Shown here piece by piece: positions 8,201-16,019 of a stretch of 64,000 nucleotides of DNA (its first letter is position 1; each line of letters starts with the position of its first letter). The notes under the pieces were generated by a model that saw only the letters and a program-made list of their open reading frames with translations, did not search any database and was not told the DNA's origin. This stretch comes from Acidobacteria bacterium Mor1. GTDB lineage: Bacteria > Acidobacteriota > Polarisedimenticolia > Polarisedimenticolales > Polarisedimenticolaceae. The stretch spans positions 1,384,017 through 1,448,016 of the forward strand of contig CP011806.1 in assembly GCA_001664505.1 (NCBI GenBank), in the 5' to 3' direction. The position numbers were made by a program, and so were the translations under genes.

Positions 8201-11200
8201 ACGTGTGCACCGAGTCGTTGGCGCGGATCTGGCCACAGCGGATACCAGATACTGCGGACCGCACCATGAGGTAACAACGCGCGCGGTGCAGACCGGAGTT
8301 GAGAACTTGCCGACCGATGATGGCTTGTCGGATCTTACCGTTAGGTACTACTTCGATGGCTTGAATCGACTTGCGCTAGTTGATGTCGAACCATTGGCCG
8401 GCGAGGCAGGCGCAGCGGTTGGAGCTGATGCCGAGTATCGCTATGACTTCCGAGGCAATCTCTCGCATGTCAACCTCGTTGACAAGCTCGAGTCAGATCC
8501 TTTCTACAAGTGGGCCAACGATGCGATAGCTGATCAGCAAACAAGGACATTCTCGCACGATGCGCTGAACCGTCTCACATCAAGCACAAACCCTGAGCGC
8601 GGCACATCCCTGGTCGATGCATATGATGCACTCGGCAACGTTTTGGCAACGCGCGACCAGGTTGGAATCAATAGAGGGTACTACTTCAAGAATTCCTACG
8701 ACAGCGTCGGCAGGCTCGTTCGAAAGGAGAGAATCTATGACGATGTGAGCGCCGTTGATCGCCTTTCGGGAGACGGCGGTTTCGAAGGCGGGCTTTCCGG
8801 CTGGGTTGATGGAACGATCGACTGGTCGACCAACCTCTTCTCTCCATCGCCAGCAGCGGATCCGGCCTATTGGAAGCCGATCAACTACGGCACGAACATC
8901 TGTGTCGAAGCGCCCACCTTTAGCACTGGCAACCAAACCGGAGCGTACTTTGGTGACGTAGGCAACTGCAGCTACGGAAACGCACCGGCCAATCCTCAAG
9001 CGCTTCGGCGTCAAGTGACACTTAGTCGCAACGATGCTCTCAGGTTCAAGTTTTGGCGCCAGGTTCGAACCGGCGCGGGGAGCCTCGACCGGTTTATCGT
9101 ATTCGTGGTCCCGACTGCGGATGGCAACAGCGTAGCGAGCAGACGAAATCTACTTGAGATGGACCAGGACCAAGCCTCCTTCGCGCGATGGCGTGAAACG
9201 CAGAACATGAGTCCGGGCGATCTCTATGCCCCAGATGATCCCGCCGCTGGCAATTGGCCGGATGACGGAACGACGACTCGTGACTTCTACATTTACTTCG
9301 TTTTTGAGAAGGGCGATTCTGTTTCGGCGAACATTGGCCCGGGCCTGGTTATCGATGATGTTGTCCTTGGACGCCCAGGAGCAGAGACACTTGCCGAGTA
9401 CGAGTTCGACTCAAATGCATGCGATGGGAGTTCGTCTGAGATGGGCGGCGACGCGTGCACCCACGGAAGTGGGGCTAATCTTCATCTTGGTCACCTTGTA
9501 CAGGTCCGCTCCTATCAAGATGGAAGAATGGTCTCCGAGAAGACCCTGGCATACAAAGGACTCAATGGGCGCCTTTCTGGTTTCCGAACTCGGCTTGACT
9601 GGGAAGGGCTTGGTAGATTCGAGGATTTCATCGTCGGTCGCAGCTACGACAACCATGGCCGAGTGGCGACATGGACTGGAACGTACCAGCCGGGTGAGGC
9701 TATGCGGCTCTACGAGCAAGACTATGCTAGAGGCAAGCTGGTTGGTCTCCGGCAGGGTGAGACTGAGTTCATCGACCCCGCCCAAGACTCCGTGGCCTTT
9801 TCACCGTCAGGCGCATTGGAAAAGTTAGTTTATGGAAATGGGGCGTGGACCGAGATTCTGCGTGACGAGCTGTATCGCCCAAGCCGTGTCCTTGCGATGG
9901 GACCAGCGGAGCCAACGGGCCTGCAGCTCTGGAGTAGCGGCGACTACGCCTATGATGGTGCCGGAGCCGTGTCGCGAATTGGCGAGCAGCGTTTCTCTTA
10001 TGATCGGGCTGGTCGATTGACCCATGCAAGTCTAGTCCCGCAAGCGACTGCCCCCGAAGCGCTTCCCACTACAGTTGGCTATGGCTATGACGTCTTCGGG
10101 AACATGGAGGCAAGAGATTGGGGCGTTGATTCTCTCGACGACACAGCCGGTGCGCCTAGTCAGTTCGAGTTCCTGGGACGTAGCTATGGGTTGGCGCAAG
10201 GAGCGAGTGACAATCGCATCAACAGCAGTGGGGTGCGATACGACGGGAACGGAAACATGCTTCGATTCGACAAGGGCAATGGCTTCGTTGGAGCAACCTG
10301 GACATCAGAGAATCGAATGCTGTCGCACATAGCCAGCGACCCCGAACTGCCTTCGGGATTCGTTGCGGGCAGGTATACCTACAACGCCGACGGAAATCGC
10401 CTGGTCGAGTACTCGGAGTCCCCGCATTCGGGCACCGGCGTGCCGACCCTAAACGTTCGGGCTGTCAACGGCGCTCTCATGGCGAAGTTCGAGCCGCAAC
10501 CCTTCTCGTCGCCTGTCCTTGTTCGCGAGTACGTATCCGGCTACCAGCAAACCCTCGTCGAGCGCGGTGTCGTATCGAGCCCGTCGGGGCTTTCCGCGAG
10601 CTCAGCTCTCGAAAGCGGCGGCAGCTACGGATTCGAGGTGCTCGACGACCCGATCGGCGCTTCCTATCTTGTCGACGTTCGGACGCACTCAGGTGTCGTG
10701 AGCCAGCTGCAGGGCGTCGTTCCAGACGGGGATGGTGTGATCTGGATCGGGGCTTCAGATCTTGCGGACGGCGATACAAACTTCGTTCGGGCCCGAAAGG
10801 CCGATGGATCGACCAGCTACTCAGCTCCCGTAACCGTTGCAGTCGACAGTACCGTCACCGCAACCTCATCCAATCAGGTTAGGGCCGTAAGCGCGAGCCG
10901 CGTCGGGGACAACGTCGAGATTCACTGGGACCTGTTCCAGCCAAACGGCCAGACAACATACGTGCACTTTGAGCGTGCCGATGGAGGCGGGACAATCCTG
11001 CTGACACCCATGGGCGTGCCCGCCGGAGTCACAAACCTAAGCCTCCTCAGTCAAGCGCTAAGTTCACCGTGTGGGTCTATCTTTACGACCACCGGCCCGC
11101 AATCAAGCATGAACCCAAGTATTGGAGCCGAACCAAAGAACTTTGGCCATTTAAATGGGACAAGCGAGCCGGATTGTGGTGATCCCCCCGTTCCTCAGCC

Positions 11201-12170
11201 CGGCTACGTGTTCTCCAACTACTTTCAGCACCACGATGCGCGCGGGAGTGTCCGGATAGTAACCGACCAATCCGGCGCAGAAGTGGCAGCCTACGACTAC
11301 TACCCTTTTGGCGCGTTCTTTGGAACGAACGGTGTTAGTGAGAACACGAAGCTTTTTGCGGGTCACGAAAGAGACGACAAAGCCCAAGCTGATTATATGC
11401 TCGCGCGCTACAACGACCTTGGGTTGGCGCGATTCCTGAGCCCTGATCCGGTATTCGGCGATCCCGCCTCCCCGCAGCGCTGGAACCTGTACCCATACGC
11501 CCTAAACTCGCCACTCACCTATGTTGACCTAGATGGAAGAAACCCAGGTATCGTTTGGATTGATGGTCCGATCCCGCGCCTCGACATTAGGAGCGGGAAT
11601 GCAGTCGTTGACAATACAGCCCTTGGCGTCATCAACCAATCAGTCAACATAGTCAATAGCGGCGCCAACTTTGGACTCAGGCTAGGTGAGGCCGTAGAGC
11701 AGGCCATCTTGCCCTTGGGCCCTGCCGCCCATCAAACGCCCCACCCAGGGGACGACGGCGTTTGGGCGGCCGCGACGGCACTGGGGCGATTTAGTCGATG
11801 GGCTCGTGGTTTCTATGCGCCCAAACCCTTGACTGCTGCAGAGCGCGTGCGTGCCAATGCTGCCAAGGGAGTCGCGGGAGAGGCGGCGGCCGGAATCGTC
11901 AAGAACACCGAACGCATCGAATCCCTCTCGAAGACCGCGAAATACCGAACTCCGGACGTGCTTGACCACACACTGAAACTCATCGGCGATGTGAAGAACG
12001 TGGAGTACCTAGCAAAAACCAGGCAGCTGCAGGACTTTATCGATTGGGGTATCAAGCATGGGTACGATTTCCAGCTAATTGTACCCGAAGGCACCACGCT
12101 CTCCAGGCCACTCCAAGAACTCGTTGACGCCGGCAAAATCGAGAGAATTGAGCTCGTGTTGCCGGACTAG
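5271..12170 (+). CDS. Exported RHS/YD-repeat polymorphic toxin, Tox-REase-7-like tip
   Basis: A 2299-aa protein. Start set at 5271 (AAGGGGA upstream, signal peptide ending ...GLTPICA follows). The body is made of YD repeats (for example FSYDSLGRVSTM, DPLGRVHRV, FSHDALNRLTS, YDRAGRLTHAS) that build the RHS cage. Two inserted domains interrupt it: a jelly-roll-like segment (nt about 8750-9380) and a fibronectin-like segment (about 10550-11030). The RHS-associated core is at residues 1984-2092 (DARGSVRIVTDQSG, YDYYPFG, ARYNDLGLARFLSPDP, NLYPYALNSPLTYVDLDG). The C-terminal 110 residues resemble the Tox-REase-7 nuclease: Glu2204 (GEAAAG), Pro2228-Asp2229 and Asp2240-x-Lys2242 (IGDVKNV) match the PD-(D/E)XK core. 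The family toxin should cut nucleic acid in a rival cell. The presence of a Sec signal and no PAAR or VgrG-like part argues against classical type VI loading. The next gene is the immunity candidate. Confidence 0.9.
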   Translation: MARLPKRKTLDVDPRMTRPLWHTLVWVALMAIGLTPICANQDLDGHVAHDRLSIVAQAPGTPQGSTFESFSNNENVSLFNGNLSVVHASSPSYPLDGDATLGLIRAYSSKNAIYDLVKTQACPSRLWEHNIAGDSWVGFGWTMHLGRWFHKSTDLPPDPVCNPPSPVIPPEPYNSSGQIFEIPNGTRFDGSQATPLLEYHPQPFNTASDVCADRCDCGVFPDIDAECQLDCHECQQNNYFEYPHWDIRFPDGTVYRTIDVLPYDTSNPAEFIENYGRAGWYTKEILDANGNSNVKVTYWGEDEAACIAEVGGTTCPFPEAIRSVKIRREGALPPGADGDGFLEVVWTDLGPNTNPASAGRLASLHALGFQGQVVSYEFSYQTATIDGVTVSLLERVDLPSIDGTPAGSVSYQYTDAPIGDGLNTIEPRYGVMLDEITYPTGGRSTYQYAQYIAGRLPIFPGVAPPRRREFGVASRTVYPFLDDPATAADESTSSYTWSWSREFDAEAAQTPEGPFSGDCADPVTQDFSVTKPDGTKKIVEFTGHPCEAATIPSPGLVARETLQDAADNPLRTTTNEYDTAQLIAGKPHSITRSKTVVFHDDTGTCFGATGAGGAHERSMVTYNYGRTTENSWSTRLILGDYLDNKLLTYTSYSTEPCFAENHILGRYDYVSNFDDSSAQNRQDALYEFNCDGSLNWQREIPEWRDYSFPQTDPTDYATWDDWTPGTTEPQATASDVVATYAYSAGGNPTEIHHSGGDPYPGETDTSTYAAQFTWENGLGKTFRMGDGTSWLTYDSELSASDPAGFVTSSQEPNGITASFSYDSLGRVSTMSAPAPEHPQRFYYPSLNQALLIQGGSATTFDSSDDTQNYSELLFDGLGRVSKTRMVLPAGGSYVMAAQIKKHDQMGRLIFESEWIEEAQLSSLATRTWASSAGDYQVDVVLHPTTGEPWGKVFFYGEPSVAPADAGNPLRAAVDPLGRVHRVVGADLATADTRYCGPHHEVTTRAVQTGVENLPTDDGLSDLTVRYYFDGLNRLALVDVEPLAGEAGAAVGADAEYRYDFRGNLSHVNLVDKLESDPFYKWANDAIADQQTRTFSHDALNRLTSSTNPERGTSLVDAYDALGNVLATRDQVGINRGYYFKNSYDSVGRLVRKERIYDDVSAVDRLSGDGGFEGGLSGWVDGTIDWSTNLFSPSPAADPAYWKPINYGTNICVEAPTFSTGNQTGAYFGDVGNCSYGNAPANPQALRRQVTLSRNDALRFKFWRQVRTGAGSLDRFIVFVVPTADGNSVASRRNLLEMDQDQASFARWRETQNMSPGDLYAPDDPAAGNWPDDGTTTRDFYIYFVFEKGDSVSANIGPGLVIDDVVLGRPGAETLAEYEFDSNACDGSSSEMGGDACTHGSGANLHLGHLVQVRSYQDGRMVSEKTLAYKGLNGRLSGFRTRLDWEGLGRFEDFIVGRSYDNHGRVATWTGTYQPGEAMRLYEQDYARGKLVGLRQGETEFIDPAQDSVAFSPSGALEKLVYGNGAWTEILRDELYRPSRVLAMGPAEPTGLQLWSSGDYAYDGAGAVSRIGEQRFSYDRAGRLTHASLVPQATAPEALPTTVGYGYDVFGNMEARDWGVDSLDDTAGAPSQFEFLGRSYGLAQGASDNRINSSGVRYDGNGNMLRFDKGNGFVGATWTSENRMLSHIASDPELPSGFVAGRYTYNADGNRLVEYSESPHSGTGVPTLNVRAVNGALMAKFEPQPFSSPVLVREYVSGYQQTLVERGVVSSPSGLSASSALESGGSYGFEVLDDPIGASYLVDVRTHSGVVSQLQGVVPDGDGVIWIGASDLADGDTNFVRARKADGSTSYSAPVTVAVDSTVTATSSNQVRAVSASRVGDNVEIHWDLFQPNGQTTYVHFERADGGGTILLTPMGVPAGVTNLSLLSQALSSPCGSIFTTTGPQSSMNPSIGAEPKNFGHLNGTSEPDCGDPPVPQPGYVFSNYFQHHDARGSVRIVTDQSGAEVAAYDYYPFGAFFGTNGVSENTKLFAGHERDDKAQADYMLARYNDLGLARFLSPDPVFGDPASPQRWNLYPYALNSPLTYVDLDGRNPGIVWIDGPIPRLDIRSGNAVVDNTALGVINQSVNIVNSGANFGLRLGEAVEQAILPLGPAAHQTPHPGDDGVWAAATALGRFSRWARGFYAPKPLTAAERVRANAAKGVAGEAAAGIVKNTERIESLSKTAKYRTPDVLDHTLKLIGDVKNVEYLAKTRQLQDFIDWGIKHGYDFQLIVPEGTTLSRPLQELVDAGKIERIELVLPD

Positions 12171-12187
12171 CGAGCGAAAGGGATGCT

Positions 12188-12916
12188 ATGAGCAAGAAGT
12201 CAGAACTAGATTCGATAGACCACCAGCTTCGCGAAATCGTGCTCCAAAACCCGTCACTGGGCGAGTCCTATCTTCGCATGCTCGAAGCGAATCCCGCGGC
12301 ATACGAGCGCATGCGCAATCGGGTTCGTGAGCACAACAAACGGGCTGCGGGCTTGGAGGAACGACTCCGTGCGCTCGGGATCAAAGTCGCTTCGATTGCG
12401 GGCCTATCTGGGGTTAGCAAGACTGACTATCGCCGTGCTCTTCCCCTGCTTTTGGAGGAGTTGCCTAGGGCCAGCGCATCAGGCCTGAAAGCGTCGATAG
12501 TCTCCGTTCTCAACAACGAGTGGGCCAGGCCCGATGCGATCGATCCGTTGATTCAGGAGTTCGCTCGCGACGAAGACCAATCGCTTGCTTGGGCAATCGG
12601 AAATGCGCTTAGCGTTATCGCTGACGACTCGGGGGTTCCGGCAATCGTTGAGTTGGTGCGAGAACCGAAGTTCGGTAGCGCACGTGAGATGCTCTGCGTT
12701 GCCCTCGGCAATGCCGAGACGGAGCGTCCGCTCGCAGTGGAAACTCTGATGAACTGTCTGGCGGATGAGTCGTTAGCGGGGCACGCAGTGATGGGACTCG
12801 GGCGACTGAAGGCGGTCGAGGCCGTCGACGCTGTTCGGAAGTTAGAAAGCCACAAGATCCCTTGGATTCGGAAAGAGGTTGAGTCTTTCCTGAAATCCTC
12901 CCACGACTGGAGGTAG
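12188..12916 (+). CDS. HEAT-repeat immunity candidate for the RHS toxin
   Basis: A 242-aa cytosolic protein (no signal peptide). It starts 17 bp after the toxin stop with an AAAGGGA ribosome site. The N-terminal 70 residues are a charged helical region. Residues 80-240 are HEAT/PBS-lyase-like helical pairs (ASGLKASIVSVLNN, DPLIQEFARDEDQSLAWAIG, VPAIVELV, AVMGLGRLKAVEAVDAVRKL). HEAT-like proteins are an established class of immunity partners next to polymorphic toxins, and a cytosolic location fits a nuclease toxin. The immunity role is inferred from position and fold; no binding evidence exists. Confidence 0.75.
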   Translation: MSKKSELDSIDHQLREIVLQNPSLGESYLRMLEANPAAYERMRNRVREHNKRAAGLEERLRALGIKVASIAGLSGVSKTDYRRALPLLLEELPRASASGLKASIVSVLNNEWARPDAIDPLIQEFARDEDQSLAWAIGNALSVIADDSGVPAIVELVREPKFGSAREMLCVALGNAETERPLAVETLMNCLADESLAGHAVMGLGRLKAVEAVDAVRKLESHKIPWIRKEVESFLKSSHDWR

Positions 12917-13110
12917 TGGGTTGCACGCCCCGATAAGGGGCTATCGCCTGCCCCAGAGGGGCGGCCCCTTGTCCACACTGGCAGTGTAATGGCTTGCCGC
13001 TTCCAAGGCGCACGGCAGTTTATCGTGGGGTTCAGTTGCACTATTCGTGCACGACTCCGCTGCCAGCGCATCAGTTTGGCCTGAGGGTCTTCGCAAATTG
13101 AGATCTGCGC

Positions 13111-14268
13111 ATGGCAAACCCCGAGCATCCCGCGATTCTTGAGCAAGGCGCGGAGACGTGGAATGATTGGCGCCGAACGTCCGCGGCCCAGCCGGACCTG
13201 CGCAATGTGTCGTTGTTCGATTCGAAAAGCATCAAGCTGGCAGATGAATCTCCGCTCTTCCATCCGGTATCGCCCGACCGGATGTCGGTGCGCGCGACCC
13301 GCAGCCTCGCTGGAATTGACTTTTCGTGCGCCCTTCTCAACGGCTCCCAGTTCGACCTCGTCAACATGAGTGGTGCCAACCTTGAAGGCGCAGACCTCGG
13401 GGGAGCATTAGTCAAGGTCGTCGACCTGAGGGAGGCAAACCTGTCGGGGGCCAAGCTCCACGCTAGAATCACATTGCCTGGCGGTCGTTTGACCCACGGG
13501 ACAAGCTTTATCGGCTGCCTAATGGAAGGCGCATCTCTCGATAGATCCAGCCTCACAGGCGCGACTTTCGAGAACTGTCGCTTCGGCGGTGCGGATTTCA
13601 GCGAGGCAAACCTAAACAACAACAGATTCATCAATTGCGAAATGGGTCAGGCGAAACATCTCCATACTGTTCGGTCGTATGGCCATTCTGCGGTGGATCA
13701 CAGGACGCTGGAGCGTTCACCTAACCTCCCGAAGGCTTTTCTTCGATTGGTGGGCCTGCCAGATGCCTTTATCGACAACATCCCCGCGATATTCGGCTCC
13801 CCATTCGAGTTCTACAGCGCCTTCATCTCTTATGCCTTGCCCGACGAGGAATTCGCGCGGCGCCTTAGTGCTGACCTGCGAGACAATGGCGTTCGGTGTT
13901 GGTTCGCCCCCGAAGATCTCAAGGCTGGCGACCGCATCATGAATACCATCAACGATGCCATCCGTGTGCAGGACAAGCTGATCGTCATCTTGTCGAAACA
14001 CAGCATCGAGCGTGATTGGGTGGAGCACGAAGTCAAACAGGCGTTGAAGGCGGAGGTGGAGCGAGGGCGCGACTTGCTCGTGCCTATCCGCCTTGACAAC
14101 GCTGTTTTCGAATGCGGCTTCGGGTGGGCCAAGGAGATCCGAGCGGCCCACCGCCCGAGCGGGCGCCACATTGCGGATTTCACGGACTGGAAGAACCACG
14201 AGACCTATGGGAGCGCGTTCGAGAAGCTGCTGCGCGACCTAGAGCATCGCGAGAGCGGCGACTCGTGA
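13111..14268 (+). CDS. Pentapeptide-repeat TIR-domain protein
   Basis: A 385-aa protein. Residues 65-180 are pentapeptide repeats with A(N/D)Lxx units (GANLEGADLGGAL, EANLSGAKL, GASLDRSSLTGATF, GADFSEANL), which form a right-handed quadrilateral helix. A linker with SYGHSAVDHRTL and FLRLVGLPDAFIDNI follows, and residues 233-375 are a TIR domain: FYSAFISYALPDEEFARRL, CWFAPEDLKAGDRI, LIVILSKHSIERDWVEHE. Glu307, four residues after Trp303, is at the expected catalytic position of NAD-hydrolysing TIRs. Pentapeptide-TIR proteins are already known in bacteria and TIR domains commonly act as NADase effectors in phage defence. The gene overlaps the next one by four bases (GTGA), so the pair is translationally coupled. 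The ribosome site is weak (TGAGAT). Confidence 0.88.
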   Translation: MANPEHPAILEQGAETWNDWRRTSAAQPDLRNVSLFDSKSIKLADESPLFHPVSPDRMSVRATRSLAGIDFSCALLNGSQFDLVNMSGANLEGADLGGALVKVVDLREANLSGAKLHARITLPGGRLTHGTSFIGCLMEGASLDRSSLTGATFENCRFGGADFSEANLNNNRFINCEMGQAKHLHTVRSYGHSAVDHRTLERSPNLPKAFLRLVGLPDAFIDNIPAIFGSPFEFYSAFISYALPDEEFARRLSADLRDNGVRCWFAPEDLKAGDRIMNTINDAIRVQDKLIVILSKHSIERDWVEHEVKQALKAEVERGRDLLVPIRLDNAVFECGFGWAKEIRAAHRPSGRHIADFTDWKNHETYGSAFEKLLRDLEHRESGDS

Positions 14269-15647
14269 ACGCTCCACGGGGGCCCAATCGGATCGACGAG
14301 CACGCTCTGCGCAAGCGATTCGAAGCGACCACGCTATATGGAAAGAGCCAGAAGGAGCGCGCGGCTGCGTTCCGCGGGTATCTCACGCTAGCTCGGGAGG
14401 GGTTTCCTGCATTCATCGAGGACGCGATAAGGATTAGCCGCCTGCGGAGCCGCGACCCAGCAAACCTCTACCGACTCCAAGCCTGGATGCTTCAAACGGT
14501 ACTACCGCTAGAAACCAGAGAGGCGATCGCAAAGCAGGCCCTAAAGGAAGCAACAGGAGAAGAAGAGCTTGATCGCTGGCGACGAGAGCTGAGCGCAACC
14601 CGCTGCCTAATCCGCGCTGTGCGTTCCGTCGGAGATGGCATTGTTTGGCGCCTCCTCAACCACGATCGTGCCGCGTACTATGTGCTGGGCCAGGGGCATC
14701 AGCAGGGCAAAATTGGCGTCTCGGGCCTTGAGCAAGAGCTACTGAGTCTCGGAGGGCAACTCGGGGAGGAGGGCGGCACACCGATCATGTGCGCGCTCAC
14801 GAATGTGTTGCGCATGGGTGACCTGCTCGTCTTCAGGGACGAAGTGCAAGGAGCTGCTCACGTGACCCTAGTCGAGGTAAAAACCAAGAAGGGCAAGAGC
14901 CCTCGGGTTCGCAGGCAAAGGGAACGACTTCGAGAAACCGTGACCATTCTGGACGGCAAGCACGGCACCGTGCATCAGACACCGACGACGATCGAGGGCT
15001 CGGACTTCGTTCACGAGTATTTTCTCGGCTCTACACTGAACGTAATTCAGGAGAGCGCGAAGGCTGGCTCCGCGATGCGCTGCCTCGGCGACCACCTCTG
15101 TGTAGAATGCCATACGATCGCATCCTACGATGCGGACCGACTCGCCCGTGTGAGCGCCGAAGCGCAGACCGTGGTCCAAAAGTGGGACAGCGCGGGGGAT
15201 TCGTTTGTCGAACTCTCGCCCTGGAAGGCTCTGACATGTGAAGCCAATCGGGCGCCGTTTTCGGTGTTTCCCTTCCCGGAGAGTGTTGTTGCCGGAATTC
15301 TCACAAATCAGATTCTATTGAACTGTTGGCTCAACGTATCCAGCGTTCTTCGAAAGTTCGAGCGTTCAGGTTGGCAGGTTGAGAATGACTTGGAGTCCGG
15401 GGTTAGCGAGGCGTTGAGATCTGGGAAGGACCCGCGAGAGAGCCCTTTCGCCACCCTACGGAGGGGTGGCCTGCATCTCGCCCTACCTGCCAGTACCGGC
15501 GTCCGCTTGGCTTTCGAGTTCCTCAAACCCAAGAGCCTGATCAAAGAGGCGAACGGCATTTTCGCCAAGGGCCCGCCGATTGAACCCCGAAGACCGGGTT
15601 CCGGAGAGCTACGATTCTACTTTAGCGAAGCCAAAACCTGGTGGTAG
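14265..15647 (+). CDS. PD-(D/E)XK-like nuclease candidate coupled to the TIR protein
   Basis: A 460-aa protein. The start is GTG at 14265, whose last two bases plus the next A form the stop of the TIR gene (GTGA). The frame is open further upstream but overlaps the TIR domain. Residues 1-125 are mainly helical and basic. At residues 185-210, MGDLLVF...HVTLVEVKTKKGK gives Gly-Asp186 then Glu204-x-Lys206, the spacing and hydrophobic strand context of a PD-(D/E)XK nuclease core; a helix with Glu157/Glu159 precedes it. After that come an Arg/Lys-rich helix (RVRRQRERLRETV) and about 230 residues I do not recognise, including several cysteines (CLGDHLCVECH). Conserved-family identity could not be recalled. 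It may be a nuclease effector, a sensor, or a degenerate nuclease that binds nucleic acid. Confidence 0.78.
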   Translation: MNAPRGPNRIDEHALRKRFEATTLYGKSQKERAAAFRGYLTLAREGFPAFIEDAIRISRLRSRDPANLYRLQAWMLQTVLPLETREAIAKQALKEATGEEELDRWRRELSATRCLIRAVRSVGDGIVWRLLNHDRAAYYVLGQGHQQGKIGVSGLEQELLSLGGQLGEEGGTPIMCALTNVLRMGDLLVFRDEVQGAAHVTLVEVKTKKGKSPRVRRQRERLRETVTILDGKHGTVHQTPTTIEGSDFVHEYFLGSTLNVIQESAKAGSAMRCLGDHLCVECHTIASYDADRLARVSAEAQTVVQKWDSAGDSFVELSPWKALTCEANRAPFSVFPFPESVVAGILTNQILLNCWLNVSSVLRKFERSGWQVENDLESGVSEALRSGKDPRESPFATLRRGGLHLALPASTGVRLAFEFLKPKSLIKEANGIFAKGPPIEPRRPGSGELRFYFSEAKTWW

Positions 15648-15924
15648 CAGGGTCGGTAGTGCCCTGCCAATGCTTGCCTTGCCACGCAAGGCGATTCTCC
15701 GGGGACTCAGAGAAATGATCCGGAGATCTACGCAGCTTTCCAGGGGGCCCCATCGCGACGACGGAGGGGGGGGAGTACCGGGGTCGCTTGGTCACCACGC
15801 CCATGTGTCCACCTGGGTGTCCATGCCCCTCGGACTCGTCGGAACTCCTCGTACAAGTCGGACACGGGTCTGGTGGACAAAGGAAACCCGGCGCTATTCA
15901 CGCCGGGTTTTGAAGTGCTTGAAG
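15648..15924. other. Non-coding right end of the island
   Basis: No convincing gene. It contains GTGTCCACC-T-GGGTGTCCA at 15805-15823, matching the copy near the left end (3649-3667) at 18 of 19 positions, and an inverted, slightly longer-spaced variant at 15869-15890. The terminator at 15884-15911 follows directly. Confidence 0.6.
15884..15911 (+). terminator. Rho-independent terminator at the island right end
   Basis: AACCCGGCG (15885-15893), seven-base loop CTATTCA, CGCCGGGTT (15901-15909), then T's: a perfect 9-bp stem with TTTT at its 3' side and an A-run on the other side. It closes the rightward TIR-nuclease operon just before attR. Confidence 0.85.
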
Positions 15925-15970
15925 GGCTTAGAAGGCTGTTGCTCTATCCAGCTGAGCTACGGGCGCGTGC
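15925..15970. repeat. attR: 46-bp tRNA-Arg direct repeat (tRNA 5' half remnant)
   Basis: Same orientation as the copy at 3535-3580 and identical except for T at 15936. It is not a functional tRNA: no T-arm or 3' acceptor strand lies to its left. To its right, AGTCTA (15982-15987; minus strand TAGACT) is the same -10-like hexamer found at 42-47 beside the paralogous tRNA, which suggests the right flank is the original tRNA promoter region. Confidence 0.9.
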
Positions 15971-16019
15971 AATGTGGACGGAGTCTATCGGATTGCGGTG
16001 CGGGACCGCATCTCTGACT

